From Mesorhizobium sp. WSM4313 (GTDB taxonomy: Bacteria > Pseudomonadota > Alphaproteobacteria > Rhizobiales > Rhizobiaceae): a DNA stretch of 64,000 nt. A program made the position numbers and the translations under genes. Numbering within the stretch: position 1 is the first letter of the stretch; each line of letters opens with the position of its first letter. Of this stretch, positions 16,756 through 24,366 are shown piece by piece. The notes under the pieces are model-generated. The model ran no database searches and was not told the DNA's origin. It saw nothing but the letters and a program-made list of their open reading frames with translations. The stretch lies in assembly GCF_002294725.1 (NCBI RefSeq), contig NZ_NSFT01000004.1:372001-436000 (forward strand), in the 5' to 3' direction.

Positions 16756-17025
16756 ATGAAAAAGCGCACGCTTATCCTCGCAGCCGCGGGTGTATCGCTG
16801 ATTGCCTTTGCCGGCGTTGCCCGGGCGGACGATCATCTGTTCAATGCCGAGCAGCATGGCCTCAGCCCAGACAGCCAGCCGTTCCAGACCAACAAGGCCG
16901 GCCACAGCGGCGACCTTGCGCCTGGACAGGGCAGTCCATTCACCGGTGAGGAGACGAAGACGCCGTCTACCGATACCGAGGCAGCGAACGCCCATGCGAA
17001 TGTGAAAGACCGTCAAGCCAAATGA
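16756..17025 (+). CDS. Small exported hypothetical protein
   Basis: An 89-residue protein with a strong ribosome site (AAAGGAGAC) before the ATG at 16756 and a clear signal peptide (LILAAAGVSLIAFAGVARA-D). The mature 65 residues are hydrophilic and low in complexity, rich in G, P, T and N, with no cysteines, and probably disordered in the periplasm. I recognise no family. It stands alone between repeat-containing gaps. Confidence 0.8.
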   Translation: MKKRTLILAAAGVSLIAFAGVARADDHLFNAEQHGLSPDSQPFQTNKAGHSGDLAPGQGSPFTGEETKTPSTDTEAANAHANVKDRQAK

Positions 17026-17055
17026 CGTCTGCCCGCCGGGGGGCGGCGGGTTTTA

Positions 17056-17163
17056 TGAGCAATTCCGGGAAAAACGGGGCGCGGTTTTCCGTCCCGAATT
17101 GCGTCGAAAACAACAGAGCATGATGTCGTCCGAAAGCCGCTTCACGCTTTTCGGCATCATGCT
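17056..17163. repeat. RIME-like palindromic repeats (two hairpins)
   Basis: A partial copy of the GAGCAATTCC..GGAATTGC element is followed by a perfect outer inverted repeat AGAGCATGATG / CATCATGCTCT with CGAAA / TTTTCGG inner pairing (17118-17163). Confidence 0.7.
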
Positions 17164-17254
17164 CTGGCTGGCCTGACCGTCTCGACGGTTCTGCCCGTCA
17201 TTCAAGCACGTCGCAATTGACCGCGCTGTTGCGACCGCCTAGGTTCCCTCGAAA

Positions 17255-17305
17255 ATGGGGATGGGGTTCCCCCGAAACCGCCCTTATGGGCTGATGACTC
17301 CTGCC
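17255..17305 (+). promoter_or_regulatory. Fluoride (crcB-motif) riboswitch
   Basis: The segment has GGGGATGGGGTTCCCC followed by AAACCGCCC-ttat-GGG and CTGATGACTCCTGCC. These are the P1/P3 stems, the GATGG..TTC..CC aptamer core and the ATGACTCCT pseudoknot strand of the fluoride riboswitch. It lies about 100 nt upstream of two crcB genes, exactly the expected context. A terminator overlapping its 3' end forms the expression platform. Confidence 0.92.
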
Positions 17306-17337
17306 AGGCGTGCTCTCGCGCGGCAGGATTTGTTTTT
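17299..17337 (+). terminator. Riboswitch expression-platform terminator
   Basis: TCCTGCC (17299-17305) pairs with GGCAGGA (17322-17328), followed by TTTGTTTTT. The left arm is part of the riboswitch's conserved 3' strand, so fluoride-stabilised folding should prevent this hairpin and allow read-through into crcB. Confidence 0.8.
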
Positions 17338-17408
17338 CCGCTTCGCTTCGTGCCTGTTCTTATGAAGTGATTCCGGCTTGGGATCGCGTTTGGAAAGGCT
17401 TTGAAGCG

Positions 17409-17822
17409 ATGACCCTTGCGGCTTGCGCCCTGGTCCTGATCGGCGGTTTCTTCGGCGGCATTTCCCGCTTTTTCCTCTCCGGCGTGGTCGGCCGTTCCAT
17501 CGGCGAGACCTTTCCCTGGGGCACGTTGTTGGTCAATGTTTCCGGCGCCCTGGCCATCGGCGCCTTCGCCGGCGCGGCACGCTCGGTCGGCGGCGTCTTC
17601 GCCAGCGATCTCGTGCGCGACCTGATCGTCGTCGGCCTGTTCGGCGGCTACACCACGGTGTCGTCCTTCTGCCTGCAGACGCTCAGCCTGGCGCTCGAAG
17701 GCGAGGGGCGGCTGGCCGCCTTCAATGTCGTAGCGTCGTCGGCTCTGTGCGTGCTGTTCGTCGCCCTTGGCTTCTGGGCGGTGGTGTGGGTGTTTGGTTC
17801 ATCCATCGGGGCTGCGGGCTGA
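17409..17822 (+). CDS. crcB: Fluoride channel CrcB/Fluc, first subunit
   Basis: A 137-residue, four-helix inner-membrane protein of the Fluc fluoride-export channel family. Conserved segments are GGFFGGISRFFLSG, the FPWGTLLVNVSGALAIG core with its pore Asn, and GLFGGYTTVSSFCLQT holding the GGxTTfSTF-like Na-site and Phe box. Downstream of a fluoride riboswitch and 3 bp before a second crcB. Paired paralogues usually assemble as antiparallel heterodimers. The start is the ATG at 17409. Confidence 0.93.
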   Translation: MTLAACALVLIGGFFGGISRFFLSGVVGRSIGETFPWGTLLVNVSGALAIGAFAGAARSVGGVFASDLVRDLIVVGLFGGYTTVSSFCLQTLSLALEGEGRLAAFNVVASSALCVLFVALGFWAVVWVFGSSIGAAG

Positions 17823-17825
17823 GCG

Positions 17826-18263
17826 ATGGTGGACAGGCAGATGGCAATGCGGCTTTATCTGGCGGTCGGCTGCGGCGCGGCGATCGGCTCGCTGGCCCGC
17901 TTCCTGTCGGGCTATGTCATCGTCTCCCTGCTCGGCCTGAATGCGCTTTGGTCGACCGCTTTCGTCAATGTCGTCGGCTCCTGGATCATCATCGCTTTCG
18001 CCACGCTGACCGGGCCGGACGGCCGCCTGATGGTCGGGCAGGCCGGGCGCAACTTCGTCATAGCCGGCTTCTGCGGCGGCCTCACCACGTTCTCAGCGAT
18101 GAGCCTCGACACCTTCACTCTGCTGTTCAAGGGCGACTTGCCGCTGGCCGCGACCTATCTCATCAGTGTGGTCGGCCTGTCGCTCGCCGCCGCGTGGCTG
18201 GGCTATCTCATGGCGTCCAGGCTCAACCGCCTGCCGGTCGACAGGCAGTCGGCCAATAGGTGA
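17826..18263 (+). CDS. crcB: Fluoride channel CrcB/Fluc, second subunit
   Basis: A 145-residue paralogue of the preceding gene. It has [16 protein letters not shown], the [16 protein letters not shown] core with the pore Asn, and [16 protein letters not shown] with the canonical GGLTTFS motif, followed by a fourth helix and a basic tail. The close 3-bp spacing implies co-translation with subunit one. An internal ATG at codon 6 or 8 is also possible as a start. Confidence 0.93.
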   Translation: MVDRQMAMRLYLAVGCGAAIGSLARFLSGYVIVSLLGLNALWSTAFVNVVGSWIIIAFATLTGPDGRLMVGQAGRNFVIAGFCGGLTTFSAMSLDTFTLLFKGDLPLAATYLISVVGLSLAAAWLGYLMASRLNRLPVDRQSANR

Positions 18264-18295
18264 TGGGCCACACAGGTGATCAGGGAGAAGAGAAC

Positions 18296-18640
18296 ATGGA
18301 ACTTCCCGCGCAATGCGCGCTGCTCAGGATCTTCTTCGGCGAGGACGACAGGGCGGCCGACGGCAAGCCGCTGCATGAAGCAATCGTCATCAAGGCGCGC
18401 GAGACCGGCATGGCCGGCGCCACGGTGCTGAGGAGCCCACTCGGCTTCGGCCGCTCCAGCGTGCTCCACACCGCCAAGATCCTGCGCCTGTCGCAGGATT
18501 TGCCCATCGTCGTCGAGATCGTCGACGCGCCGGAGAAGATCGATGCGCTGATCCCAGAGATCAAGGCACTGACCAGGACGAAGAGCTGCCTGATCACCCG
18601 GGAGAAGGTGGAAGTCATCCGCTACGGCGACGGGGACTGA
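18296..18640 (+). CDS. DUF190 family protein of the fluoride operon
   Basis: A 114-residue cytosolic protein of the DUF190 family, with the family core GKPLHEAIVIKARETGMAGATVLRSPLGFG and the ending VVEIVDAPEKIDALIPEI..ITREKVEVIRY. The fold resembles PII-like signalling proteins. It is commonly found next to crcB, which suggests a sensor or regulator of the Fluc channel; this role is inferred. The ATG at 18296 has GGGAGAAGAG upstream. Confidence 0.88.
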   Translation: MELPAQCALLRIFFGEDDRAADGKPLHEAIVIKARETGMAGATVLRSPLGFGRSSVLHTAKILRLSQDLPIVVEIVDAPEKIDALIPEIKALTRTKSCLITREKVEVIRYGDGD

Positions 18641-18867
18641 ACTTCCCCGGTCTCCACGTCACCGCCTCGGAGACGGCGGCCGATCGCCACTTCATCGAAG
18701 ACACCGGCGGAAAACAGTCTCATCGCCTCTATCGCCAGGTCCGACGCCTCGGGACTGCCTAAGACGATGCCGCGCTCCTCGCAGACCTCGTCATAGATAC
18801 GCTTCAACAGGGCGAGGTCGTCCGGATAGGCAAGGCCGCCACTTTCAGAAACATGAGGCTTGATCAT
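18622..18867 (-). CDS. Small hypothetical protein
   Basis: An 81-residue acidic protein of unknown function. The ATG at 18867 has an ideal AGGGAGG site, whereas the longer frame from 18903 lacks one. The sequence PDDLALLKRIYDEVCEERGI..EASDLAIEAMRLFSAGVFDE looks helical and soluble; small proteins with this pattern are common in rhizobia. Its 3' end overlaps the DUF190 gene tail-to-tail by 19 bp. Confidence 0.75.
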   Translation of the reverse strand: MIKPHVSESGGLAYPDDLALLKRIYDEVCEERGIVLGSPEASDLAIEAMRLFSAGVFDEVAIGRRLRGGDVETGEVQSPSP

Positions 18868-18984
18868 GCCTCCCTCCCTCGGTTCGGCGGAAGCGCGGCT
18901 CACAGCCGCCGACGCCCAGCGCTACTTTTGCCAATTTCGCTGAACCTAGGGCAGGCGGCGGATGTGACCACCCGTTTCAAACAA

Positions 18985-19012
18985 AAACGGCCCGCTGGAG
19001 CGGGCCGTTTGG
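18985..19012 (-). terminator. Terminator of ndk
   Basis: Perfect stem AAACGGCCCGC / GCGGGCCGTTT with a TGGA loop, followed on the minus strand by a T-rich tract. Confidence 0.9.
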
Positions 19013-19031
19013 TGAAACTCGAGCTTGCGCC

Positions 19032-19454
19032 TCAGCCGACGATCTCAGTGTCCGAAAACCAGTACTTGATCTCCTGCGCGGCGGTTTCGGGCGCGTCCGA
19101 GCCATGCACCGAATTCTCGCCGATCGACAGTGCATGTACCTTGCGGATGGTGCCCTCGGCGGCGTTCGCCGGGTTGGTGGCGCCCATCACTTCGCGGTTC
19201 TTGGCGATGGCGTTCTCGCCCTCCAGCACCTGCACGATGGTCGGCGCCGACGACATGAATTCCACCAGCTCGCCGAAGAACGGGCGATCCTTGTGGACGG
19301 CGTAGAATCCTTCCGCCTCGCGGCGGCTCATCCACACGCGGCGCGATGCGATGACGCGCAGGCCGGCGTCTTCCAGCATTTTGGTGATGGCGCCCGTCAG
19401 GTTGCGCCTGGTCGCGTCCGGCTTGATCATGGAGAAGGTGCGTTCGATCGCCAT
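19032..19454 (-). CDS. ndk: Nucleoside diphosphate kinase
   Basis: A 140-residue cytosolic enzyme transferring the gamma-phosphate between nucleoside triphosphates and diphosphates. The phosphohistidine is H117 in NSVHGSD; other family marks are the start [11 protein letters not shown], the [22 protein letters not shown] segment and [14 protein letters not shown]. Length is standard. The ATG at 19454 gives the canonical N-terminus. Followed by a strong terminator. Confidence 0.97.
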   Translation of the reverse strand: MAIERTFSMIKPDATRRNLTGAITKMLEDAGLRVIASRRVWMSRREAEGFYAVHKDRPFFGELVEFMSSAPTIVQVLEGENAIAKNREVMGATNPANAAEGTIRKVHALSIGENSVHGSDAPETAAQEIKYWFSDTEIVG

Positions 19455-19611
19455 AGGGTCGTCCTTGTTGTGGGAATGGAAATTGGAGTGGCGGGCTCTA
19501 TACAAGCCGCCCGGCGGCTTGCCAAGGGGAGGCGGCTTCTGGTCAAGGCGAGCGCTTTGCGGGATAATTGGACGGCTGCGAACGCGCTGGACGCAGCTTG
19601 GAGCCGAGGCG

Positions 19612-19845
19612 ATGAACTGGCCCTATCTCAGTCGCGGCGACATGGCGGGCATTGTCTTAGTGGCCGTGGTTCTTGCCTTGGCTGTCTTCGCCCTGCTGTT
19701 CTTCCCGCAGCGCGCAGAGCAGAATTTCGGCTTCGGCCCGGAATGGCAGTGCGCGCGCATGGAACAGGGCGATCCGATCTGCGTGAGGCTGGCCGACGGC
19801 AATGCGCCGAACGGGGACGCGCACGACAAGGACACGTCAAAGTAG
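19612..19845 (+). CDS. Small membrane hypothetical protein
   Basis: A 77-residue protein with one strong transmembrane helix (residues 12-31, [20 protein letters not shown]) and a short hydrophilic C-terminal part containing two cysteines (EWQCARM, DPICVRL). The family is not recognised. The ATG at 19612 follows GGAGCCGAGGCG. Located between ndk (divergent) and a DUF1905 gene (convergent). Confidence 0.6.
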   Translation: MNWPYLSRGDMAGIVLVAVVLALAVFALLFFPQRAEQNFGFGPEWQCARMEQGDPICVRLADGNAPNGDAHDKDTSK

Positions 19846-19898
19846 ACGCGAATGGCACTGCACAGGATTTTGACCGGTCGGCTTCAGTCGGCTCTGAT

Positions 19899-20195
19899 CT
19901 AAAGCTCGACCTCAATGGTCAGCGTCGGCGAATCCCCTGCCTTGAGACCTTCGCGCTGGCGCACCGAGGCCTTGACCGGCAACAGAAGGCTGCCGGACGC
20001 CTTGTCGGGAAAGAGCGATGTTTGCCACTTGGTCTTGCCGATCGCCGCCGTGATGCCGAGCGAGCCCCAAGGACGCGCCAGCCCCGCCATCGCCGCCTTG
20101 ATCCGTGCCGCGAACTCCACCGGTAGTGTCACGAAATGCCAGCCGCCCTTGCCGGGGTAGACCCAAATCTCGGCTCGCATCTCATAGCGCAACAT
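19899..20195 (-). CDS. DUF1905 domain protein
   Basis: A 98-residue single-domain protein of the DUF1905 family: EIWVYPGKGGWHFVTLP at the N-terminus and KASVRQREGLKAGDSPTLTIEVEL at the end, both typical. The fold is a small beta-barrel of unknown function. The ATG at 20195 overlaps nothing; it follows the GST gene by 24 bp on the same strand and is probably co-transcribed with it. Confidence 0.85.
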   Translation of the reverse strand: MLRYEMRAEIWVYPGKGGWHFVTLPVEFAARIKAAMAGLARPWGSLGITAAIGKTKWQTSLFPDKASGSLLLPVKASVRQREGLKAGDSPTLTIEVEL

Positions 20196-20219
20196 GCCAG
20201 CCCCCAACACTCGCGGACT

Positions 20220-20912
20220 TCACGCCGCCGCCGCGACCTGCCGGCCGATCCCGCCATGCAGGTCGAGACAGCGCTCGAACCAGCGGGCGATGCTATCGCC
20301 GTCGTCGAGCAACCGGAAAGGCGAGGCGATGCGGCCCCATTGCAGCGCCCCGAACACGATGTAATCGGCAAACAGCGGCGCCTCGCCGCCGATGAAAGGC
20401 TGATAGGCGAGGGTCGAGCGCAGCGGCTCCAGCGCGGCGCGGAAGGCCGGGAGCCCGGCATCGCGGTTGGCCACGACGTCTTCCAGGCGCTTGCCATAGC
20501 GCTGCTCGCGATTCTCGCGGAAATAGGCAGCGTTCGGTTCGTCCTGCATCGCATGCAGATCGGTCAGCGCCACCGTCGCGATGTAGGGGTGTATGGTGAG
20601 CTGCGACCAGCGCTCGATGAAGCGTGCCATCGCCTTGCCGCCTTCGCCGGAAAACAGCGTCGGCTGTTCCGGATAGGCTTCGTCGAGATAGAGCGCGATG
20701 GCGAAGGAATCGGCGACAACCCGCTCGCCGTCGCGGATCACCGGCACCGTCTTCGACACGCCGCCTTCGACTTTCGGCACCTCCAGGAAGCGCGTCGGCA
20801 CGTCGGTGGCGGCAAGTCCCTTATGCGCCAGTGCCATCTTGGTCTTCCAGCAATGCGGGCTGAACGGGCGGGCGACGTCATGGCCGACGAGGTCATAGAG
20901 CAGAATGGTCAT
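20220..20912 (-). CDS. Glutathione S-transferase, beta-etherase-like
   Basis: A 230-residue GST whose N-terminus (GHDVARPFSPHCWKTKMALAHKGL) resembles the LigE/LigF beta-aryl etherase subgroup rather than classical GSTs. Glutathione-site features include SKTVPVIRDG and VADSFAIALYLDE. The C-terminal domain is helical (IAPF-type loop QWGRIASPFRLL). It heads a two-gene unit with the DUF1905 gene and is divergent from a DinB gene. Lignin-type substrates are only a family hint. Confidence 0.88.
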   Translation of the reverse strand: MTILLYDLVGHDVARPFSPHCWKTKMALAHKGLAATDVPTRFLEVPKVEGGVSKTVPVIRDGERVVADSFAIALYLDEAYPEQPTLFSGEGGKAMARFIERWSQLTIHPYIATVALTDLHAMQDEPNAAYFRENREQRYGKRLEDVVANRDAGLPAFRAALEPLRSTLAYQPFIGGEAPLFADYIVFGALQWGRIASPFRLLDDGDSIARWFERCLDLHGGIGRQVAAAA

Positions 20913-20973
20913 TGGCGGGTCCGTTGCTGCGGGTTACGAAGGGCCCGGATTCGGGTCAAGCCGGGTGGGAAGA

Positions 20974-21483
20974 ATGAAGCAGCATTTCATGATGTTTGCG
21001 GCGTACAATCAATGGGCCAATGGCCGTCTCTATGATGCCGCCGCCGATCTTGCCGAAGACGAGCTCGGTCGCGACGTCGGCGCCGTCTTCGGCTCGATGC
21101 TCGGCACGCTCAACCATCTGCTCGCCGTCGACCGCGTCTGGATGAAGCGCTTCACTGGCGAGGGCGACGCGCCTTCGAACACCGCCGCCATGCTCTACCA
21201 CGCCTTGCCGGCCCTGAGGCTGGCGCGCGAGGCCGAGGACAGGAGGATCGTCGACTGGGTGGGCGGGATGGGTGACAAGGCGCTCGCCGGCCGTTTCTCC
21301 TACATGACCGTCGACATGCGCACCGTCTCGCAGCGCCTTTCGCCGGCGCTCGGCCATTTCTTCAACCACCAGACCCACCATCGCGGCCAGGCGCATATGG
21401 TGCTCACGGTGCTCGGCCGGCCCTCGGTGTCGCTCGACCTGGCACTGTTCCAGCGCTCCGAGGAAGGTCGCGCCTACGCCTGA
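20974..21483 (+). CDS. DinB family protein (second copy in window)
   Basis: A 169-residue four-helix-bundle protein of the DinB superfamily. Putative metal ligands are H48 (GTLNHLL), H132 and H136 (NHQTHHRGQAH). It resembles the subgroup beginning MFAAYNQWANGRLYDAA and is distinct from the DinB gene at 6814. The ATG at 20974 has GTGGGAAGA just upstream. Divergent from the GST gene; enzymatic activity unknown. Confidence 0.88.
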   Translation: MKQHFMMFAAYNQWANGRLYDAAADLAEDELGRDVGAVFGSMLGTLNHLLAVDRVWMKRFTGEGDAPSNTAAMLYHALPALRLAREAEDRRIVDWVGGMGDKALAGRFSYMTVDMRTVSQRLSPALGHFFNHQTHHRGQAHMVLTVLGRPSVSLDLALFQRSEEGRAYA

Positions 21484-21692
21484 GCGCTGCATGGTCCAGG
21501 CTTTTCCGCGAGCCGATTGTTGATCAAACTCGACCATCAAGGAAGACGCGGAATCAGCGAATTTTTCCTTGAAAAAATGGAACCCTGACCGAGCCCGTTC
21601 GTATTCCCTTCATTCCCTCTCGCACAGGCATGCGCACGGACCCGGCAGTCCGGCGATGCAGTGCGAAAAAAGTGGCAACGAAGGAGAATGCC

Positions 21693-22517
21693 ATGAATGG
21701 TATCGTAGAAAAAATCGCCGGCACATTGATCGGCGGCATCGCCATTCTCGCCGTGCCGGCGAATGCCGCCGGTCTCGACATCGGCTTTGGTATTGGCAAC
21801 ACTGGCGTCGCGGCGGGTAACCCGGGCGGCGCGGGCACCGGCACGGGCTCCTCGATGGGTGGCTCAACCGGTCTCGGCACTGGCTTTGGCAGCAGCATCG
21901 GCGGCGTCGGCGTGGGCGGCACCGGCGGCTTCAACGCCGGCACTACTGGCTCGATCGGCGGCGTCGCGGGCACGACTACCGGGACAGGCATCTCGTTCGG
22001 TGCGACCGGCGGCATCGGCGTCACCGACACGGTGGGCGGCGCCAGCGGCTTAAACGCCGGCACCAGCGGCTCGATTGGCGGTGCCATGGGCACGACCACC
22101 GGCACCCCATTCGGTGCGACGGGCGGCATCGGCGGCGTCGGCACAGTAGGTGGCGGCGGCGGCTTGAACGCCGGCACCAGCGGCTCGATTGGTGGTGGCG
22201 CGGATACAACCACCGGCACCTCGTTCGGTGCGACCGGTGGCGTCGTCGGTACCGGCTCCGTGGGTGGCGGCGCCGGCGGCTTGAACGCCGGCACCAGCGG
22301 CTCGATTGGTGGTGCCACAGGCACAATCATCCCCAACACTGGTACCTCGTTTGGTGCGACGGGCGGCGTCGGCGGCACCGGCACGGTGGGCGGCTCCGGC
22401 GGCTTCAACGCCGGCATCGGCGGCTCGGCCGCCGGCTCCACCATAGGTTCCGGCAATACCTCGACCGGTGGAATCGGTGGCACCGTGGGTGGTTCGGGCA
22501 GCTCGACAGCCCACTAA
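21693..22517 (+). CDS. Exported glycine-rich tandem-repeat protein
   Basis: A 274-residue protein: signal peptide (about residues 5-26, cleavage near ANA-A) and a mature region that is nearly all G, T, S, A, N, V and I. At least four imperfect repeats of about 38-41 residues are seen, each running GLNAGTSGSIGG..GTTTGTSFGATGG.G..GTVGG, after a more degenerate start. No cysteine or aromatic-rich core exists. An AAGGAG site precedes the ATG at 21693. It is probably a surface or matrix protein with a repetitive beta structure; function unknown. Confidence 0.85.
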   Translation: MNGIVEKIAGTLIGGIAILAVPANAAGLDIGFGIGNTGVAAGNPGGAGTGTGSSMGGSTGLGTGFGSSIGGVGVGGTGGFNAGTTGSIGGVAGTTTGTGISFGATGGIGVTDTVGGASGLNAGTSGSIGGAMGTTTGTPFGATGGIGGVGTVGGGGGLNAGTSGSIGGGADTTTGTSFGATGGVVGTGSVGGGAGGLNAGTSGSIGGATGTIIPNTGTSFGATGGVGGTGTVGGSGGFNAGIGGSAAGSTIGSGNTSTGGIGGTVGGSGSSTAH

Positions 22518-22913
22518 AAGGAAAAGCAGAGCCCGCCGCCGTGGAGGCGGGCCCTGCCGGTTACTTCGCGTTATTGCTGCGCGCCGAGCTTGCATTGAAG
22601 CCGATTGTTCTCCCGCTGGACAATCGACCGGTTGCAGCGGGGCAATACCATGCAGCCAGCGGCCAACCGGGAACATCGGACCGACCCTGAGGCTCTGCGG
22701 CACTCCTGCCGCGTTGCCGGCTGCGGCCGGCGGTGCCTGACGAGGCCTCCGATCAGTCGGAGAGCCTTCCGCATCCGTGGTGGGCTTTCTGATCGCCTAC
22801 CACGGCAGGCGGTGCCGACGGCGTATTAACCACACTTGCATTGAAGCTAATATGTTAGGACTTCTTTTGCGCTCGCGCTCCACAATAAGCGTGTTGCAGT
22901 GGGAGCAAAGGGC
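22518..22913. other. Intergenic region with hairpins and a 13-bp direct repeat
   Basis: AGAGCCCGCC / GGCGGGCCCT (22527-22556) may terminate the glycine-rich gene although no T tract follows. A second hairpin CGATTGT / ACAATCG lies at 22602-22626. CTTGCATTGAAGC occurs directly repeated at 22589-22601 and 22835-22847. No gene is supported. Confidence 0.5.
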
Positions 22914-23699
22914 ATGCGCATCGATTTGTCCCCGACAAGTTGGGGCAGGGTCGTGGTGGTCACCGCCGCCGGTACCGCCTTTTTCATTGCCGCCGCCTTC
23001 TTCGTCGATTCCTTCAATTTCCCCTCGCTGTCGCCGCAGGCGCTGCTTTGGGCGCAACTCACGGACCTTTTCCTGCCGCTTGTCCTTGGCGGCTCCTTCC
23101 TGTTCTTCCTGATGTGGAAGATGCGCCAGCTGGCCATCACGCAGAAGGAACTCGGCGTCATTGCTGCGACCGACAGCCTGACGGCGGTCTTCAATCGCGG
23201 TGCCTTCTCGATGCTGGTCGAAGCCTATCTCGAGCGGGCGCGCGACCAAACGGTCGCCGACACCGGCGCGCTGCTGATCGTCGATGCCGATCACTTCAAA
23301 TCGATCAACGACCGCCTCGGTCACGATTGCGGCGACCAGGCGCTGAGGTTGATCGCCGCGACGATCAAGGGGCAACTGCACGGCGCCGACATTGTCGGAC
23401 GCATCGGCGGCGAGGAATTCGCGGTCTTCCTGCCCGGCGCCGACGCCGCACGCTCGTTTCTGGTCGCCGAATCCATCAGGCGCCGCATCCGCGAGGCCGA
23501 GTTTGCGCCGGGCGGCCGGCCCTGGCCGCTTTCCGTGAGCATCGGCGGTACCGCCTTCAGCGGCCCGACCACCTACCATGACATGTTCCAGGTCGCCGAC
23601 CGCCATCTCTACAAGGCCAAGTCCAATGGCCGCGACCAGGTGAGCTTCGAGATTCCGCGCGGCGGGCCGGCGGGCGATGCCGCCGGCACGGTCCACTGA
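22914..23699 (+). CDS. Membrane-anchored GGDEF diguanylate cyclase
   Basis: A 261-residue protein with two transmembrane helices (about 11-31 and 46-68) enclosing a very short periplasmic loop, followed by a GGDEF domain. The active-site motif is GGEEF (165-169); the metal/substrate region LIVDADHFKSINDRLGHDCGD is intact, so c-di-GMP synthesis is likely. The RxxD inhibitory site is absent (HGAD at the corresponding place). The ATG at 22914 is preceded by GGGAGCAAAG. It has no sensory domain beyond the membrane helices. Confidence 0.92.
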   Translation: MRIDLSPTSWGRVVVVTAAGTAFFIAAAFFVDSFNFPSLSPQALLWAQLTDLFLPLVLGGSFLFFLMWKMRQLAITQKELGVIAATDSLTAVFNRGAFSMLVEAYLERARDQTVADTGALLIVDADHFKSINDRLGHDCGDQALRLIAATIKGQLHGADIVGRIGGEEFAVFLPGADAARSFLVAESIRRRIREAEFAPGGRPWPLSVSIGGTAFSGPTTYHDMFQVADRHLYKAKSNGRDQVSFEIPRGGPAGDAAGTVH

Positions 23700-24126
23700 A
23701 TCCGAGGACAACGGTGCCTGCGGTTGAGCAGCGGCCTCTGCTGGCGGATCAACTGGCGCTCGACATCGAGATAGGCCTGATCGGGCCCGCCGCGGTCGGG
23801 GTCGACCCCGGCTGATGCACCACCGCCATCAGCATGCCGTGTTCGGCGAGCAGGTTCAGCCACTTCAGCGCTTCCCATTTAGGCGTCGCGCCGCCGCGGC
23901 CCGTGAGGCTGCGATTGATGTAGCCGGGATAGGAAAGCAGGCGCTTGCCCGCCGAGGCGCCGCAGGTGCCGATCCTGACCGCCTTGCCGTCGGCGGTGAC
24001 CCAGGCATAGACGGCTTCGCCGAGTTCGCAGGCCTTCGGATCGGTTATCGTCACTCGGATCGACGACTTGTCCCGGCCAAGCCGCATTTCGGCCGCCGGC
24101 TTGAAACGCTCGCGATCGAGAAACAT
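23609..24126 (-). pseudogene. GIY-YIG-like nuclease gene, apparently frameshifted
   Basis: The frame from the ATG at 24126 encodes MFLDRERFKPAAEMRL.., then VYAWVTADGKAVRIGTCG, GKRLLSY and EALKWLNLLAEHG, resembling a GIY-YIG fold, and closes at 23749. The next frame continues AYLDVERQLIRQQRPLLNRR, the expected end of such a domain (LI..P.LN), to a stop at 23609 that overlaps the cyclase gene antisense. Adding one G to the GGGG run near 23806-23811 would fuse them as HQPGVDPDRGGPDQAYLDVERQLI. Whether the gene is truly broken or mis-sequenced cannot be told here. Confidence 0.6.
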
Positions 24127-24137
24127 CCGCCCTCCCG

Positions 24138-24185
24138 ATGCATGTCGCCGAAAGTGTGCAACGGTTCCGGGACAACGACATGCAT
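24138..24185. repeat. ATGCATGTCG-armed palindromic repeat, copy 2
   Basis: Same 10-bp arms as at 16026-16073 and a shared centre (AAGTGTGCAACGG versus AAGTGTGCAGCGG). Confidence 0.85.
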
Positions 24186-24366
24186 CAAAACAAAGACTTA
24201 AAGCGCGTCCGCAACTGACATTGTGAACGGCAACCGTCCGTGTGGTGTTTCACGCAGCCGTCGAAAGTTTTCACGCGATTTCGCAGCGCCGCGTATGCCA
24301 GCAACGGTCCGTTCATTCTTTGGCGGCTAGTGTCGGAGACTGGCCTCAGCCGATCCGCGAGCGACC

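Noticed and set aside
21900..22440. Direct repeats that could suggest a CRISPR-like array
   Set aside because: Repeats are in-frame coding repeats of about 115-120 bp without unique spacers; no cas genes.
21554..22483. Proline/valine-rich frame opposite the glycine-rich repeat gene
   Set aside because: Complement of GGC/ACC-type codons; the forward frame has a signal peptide and ribosome site.
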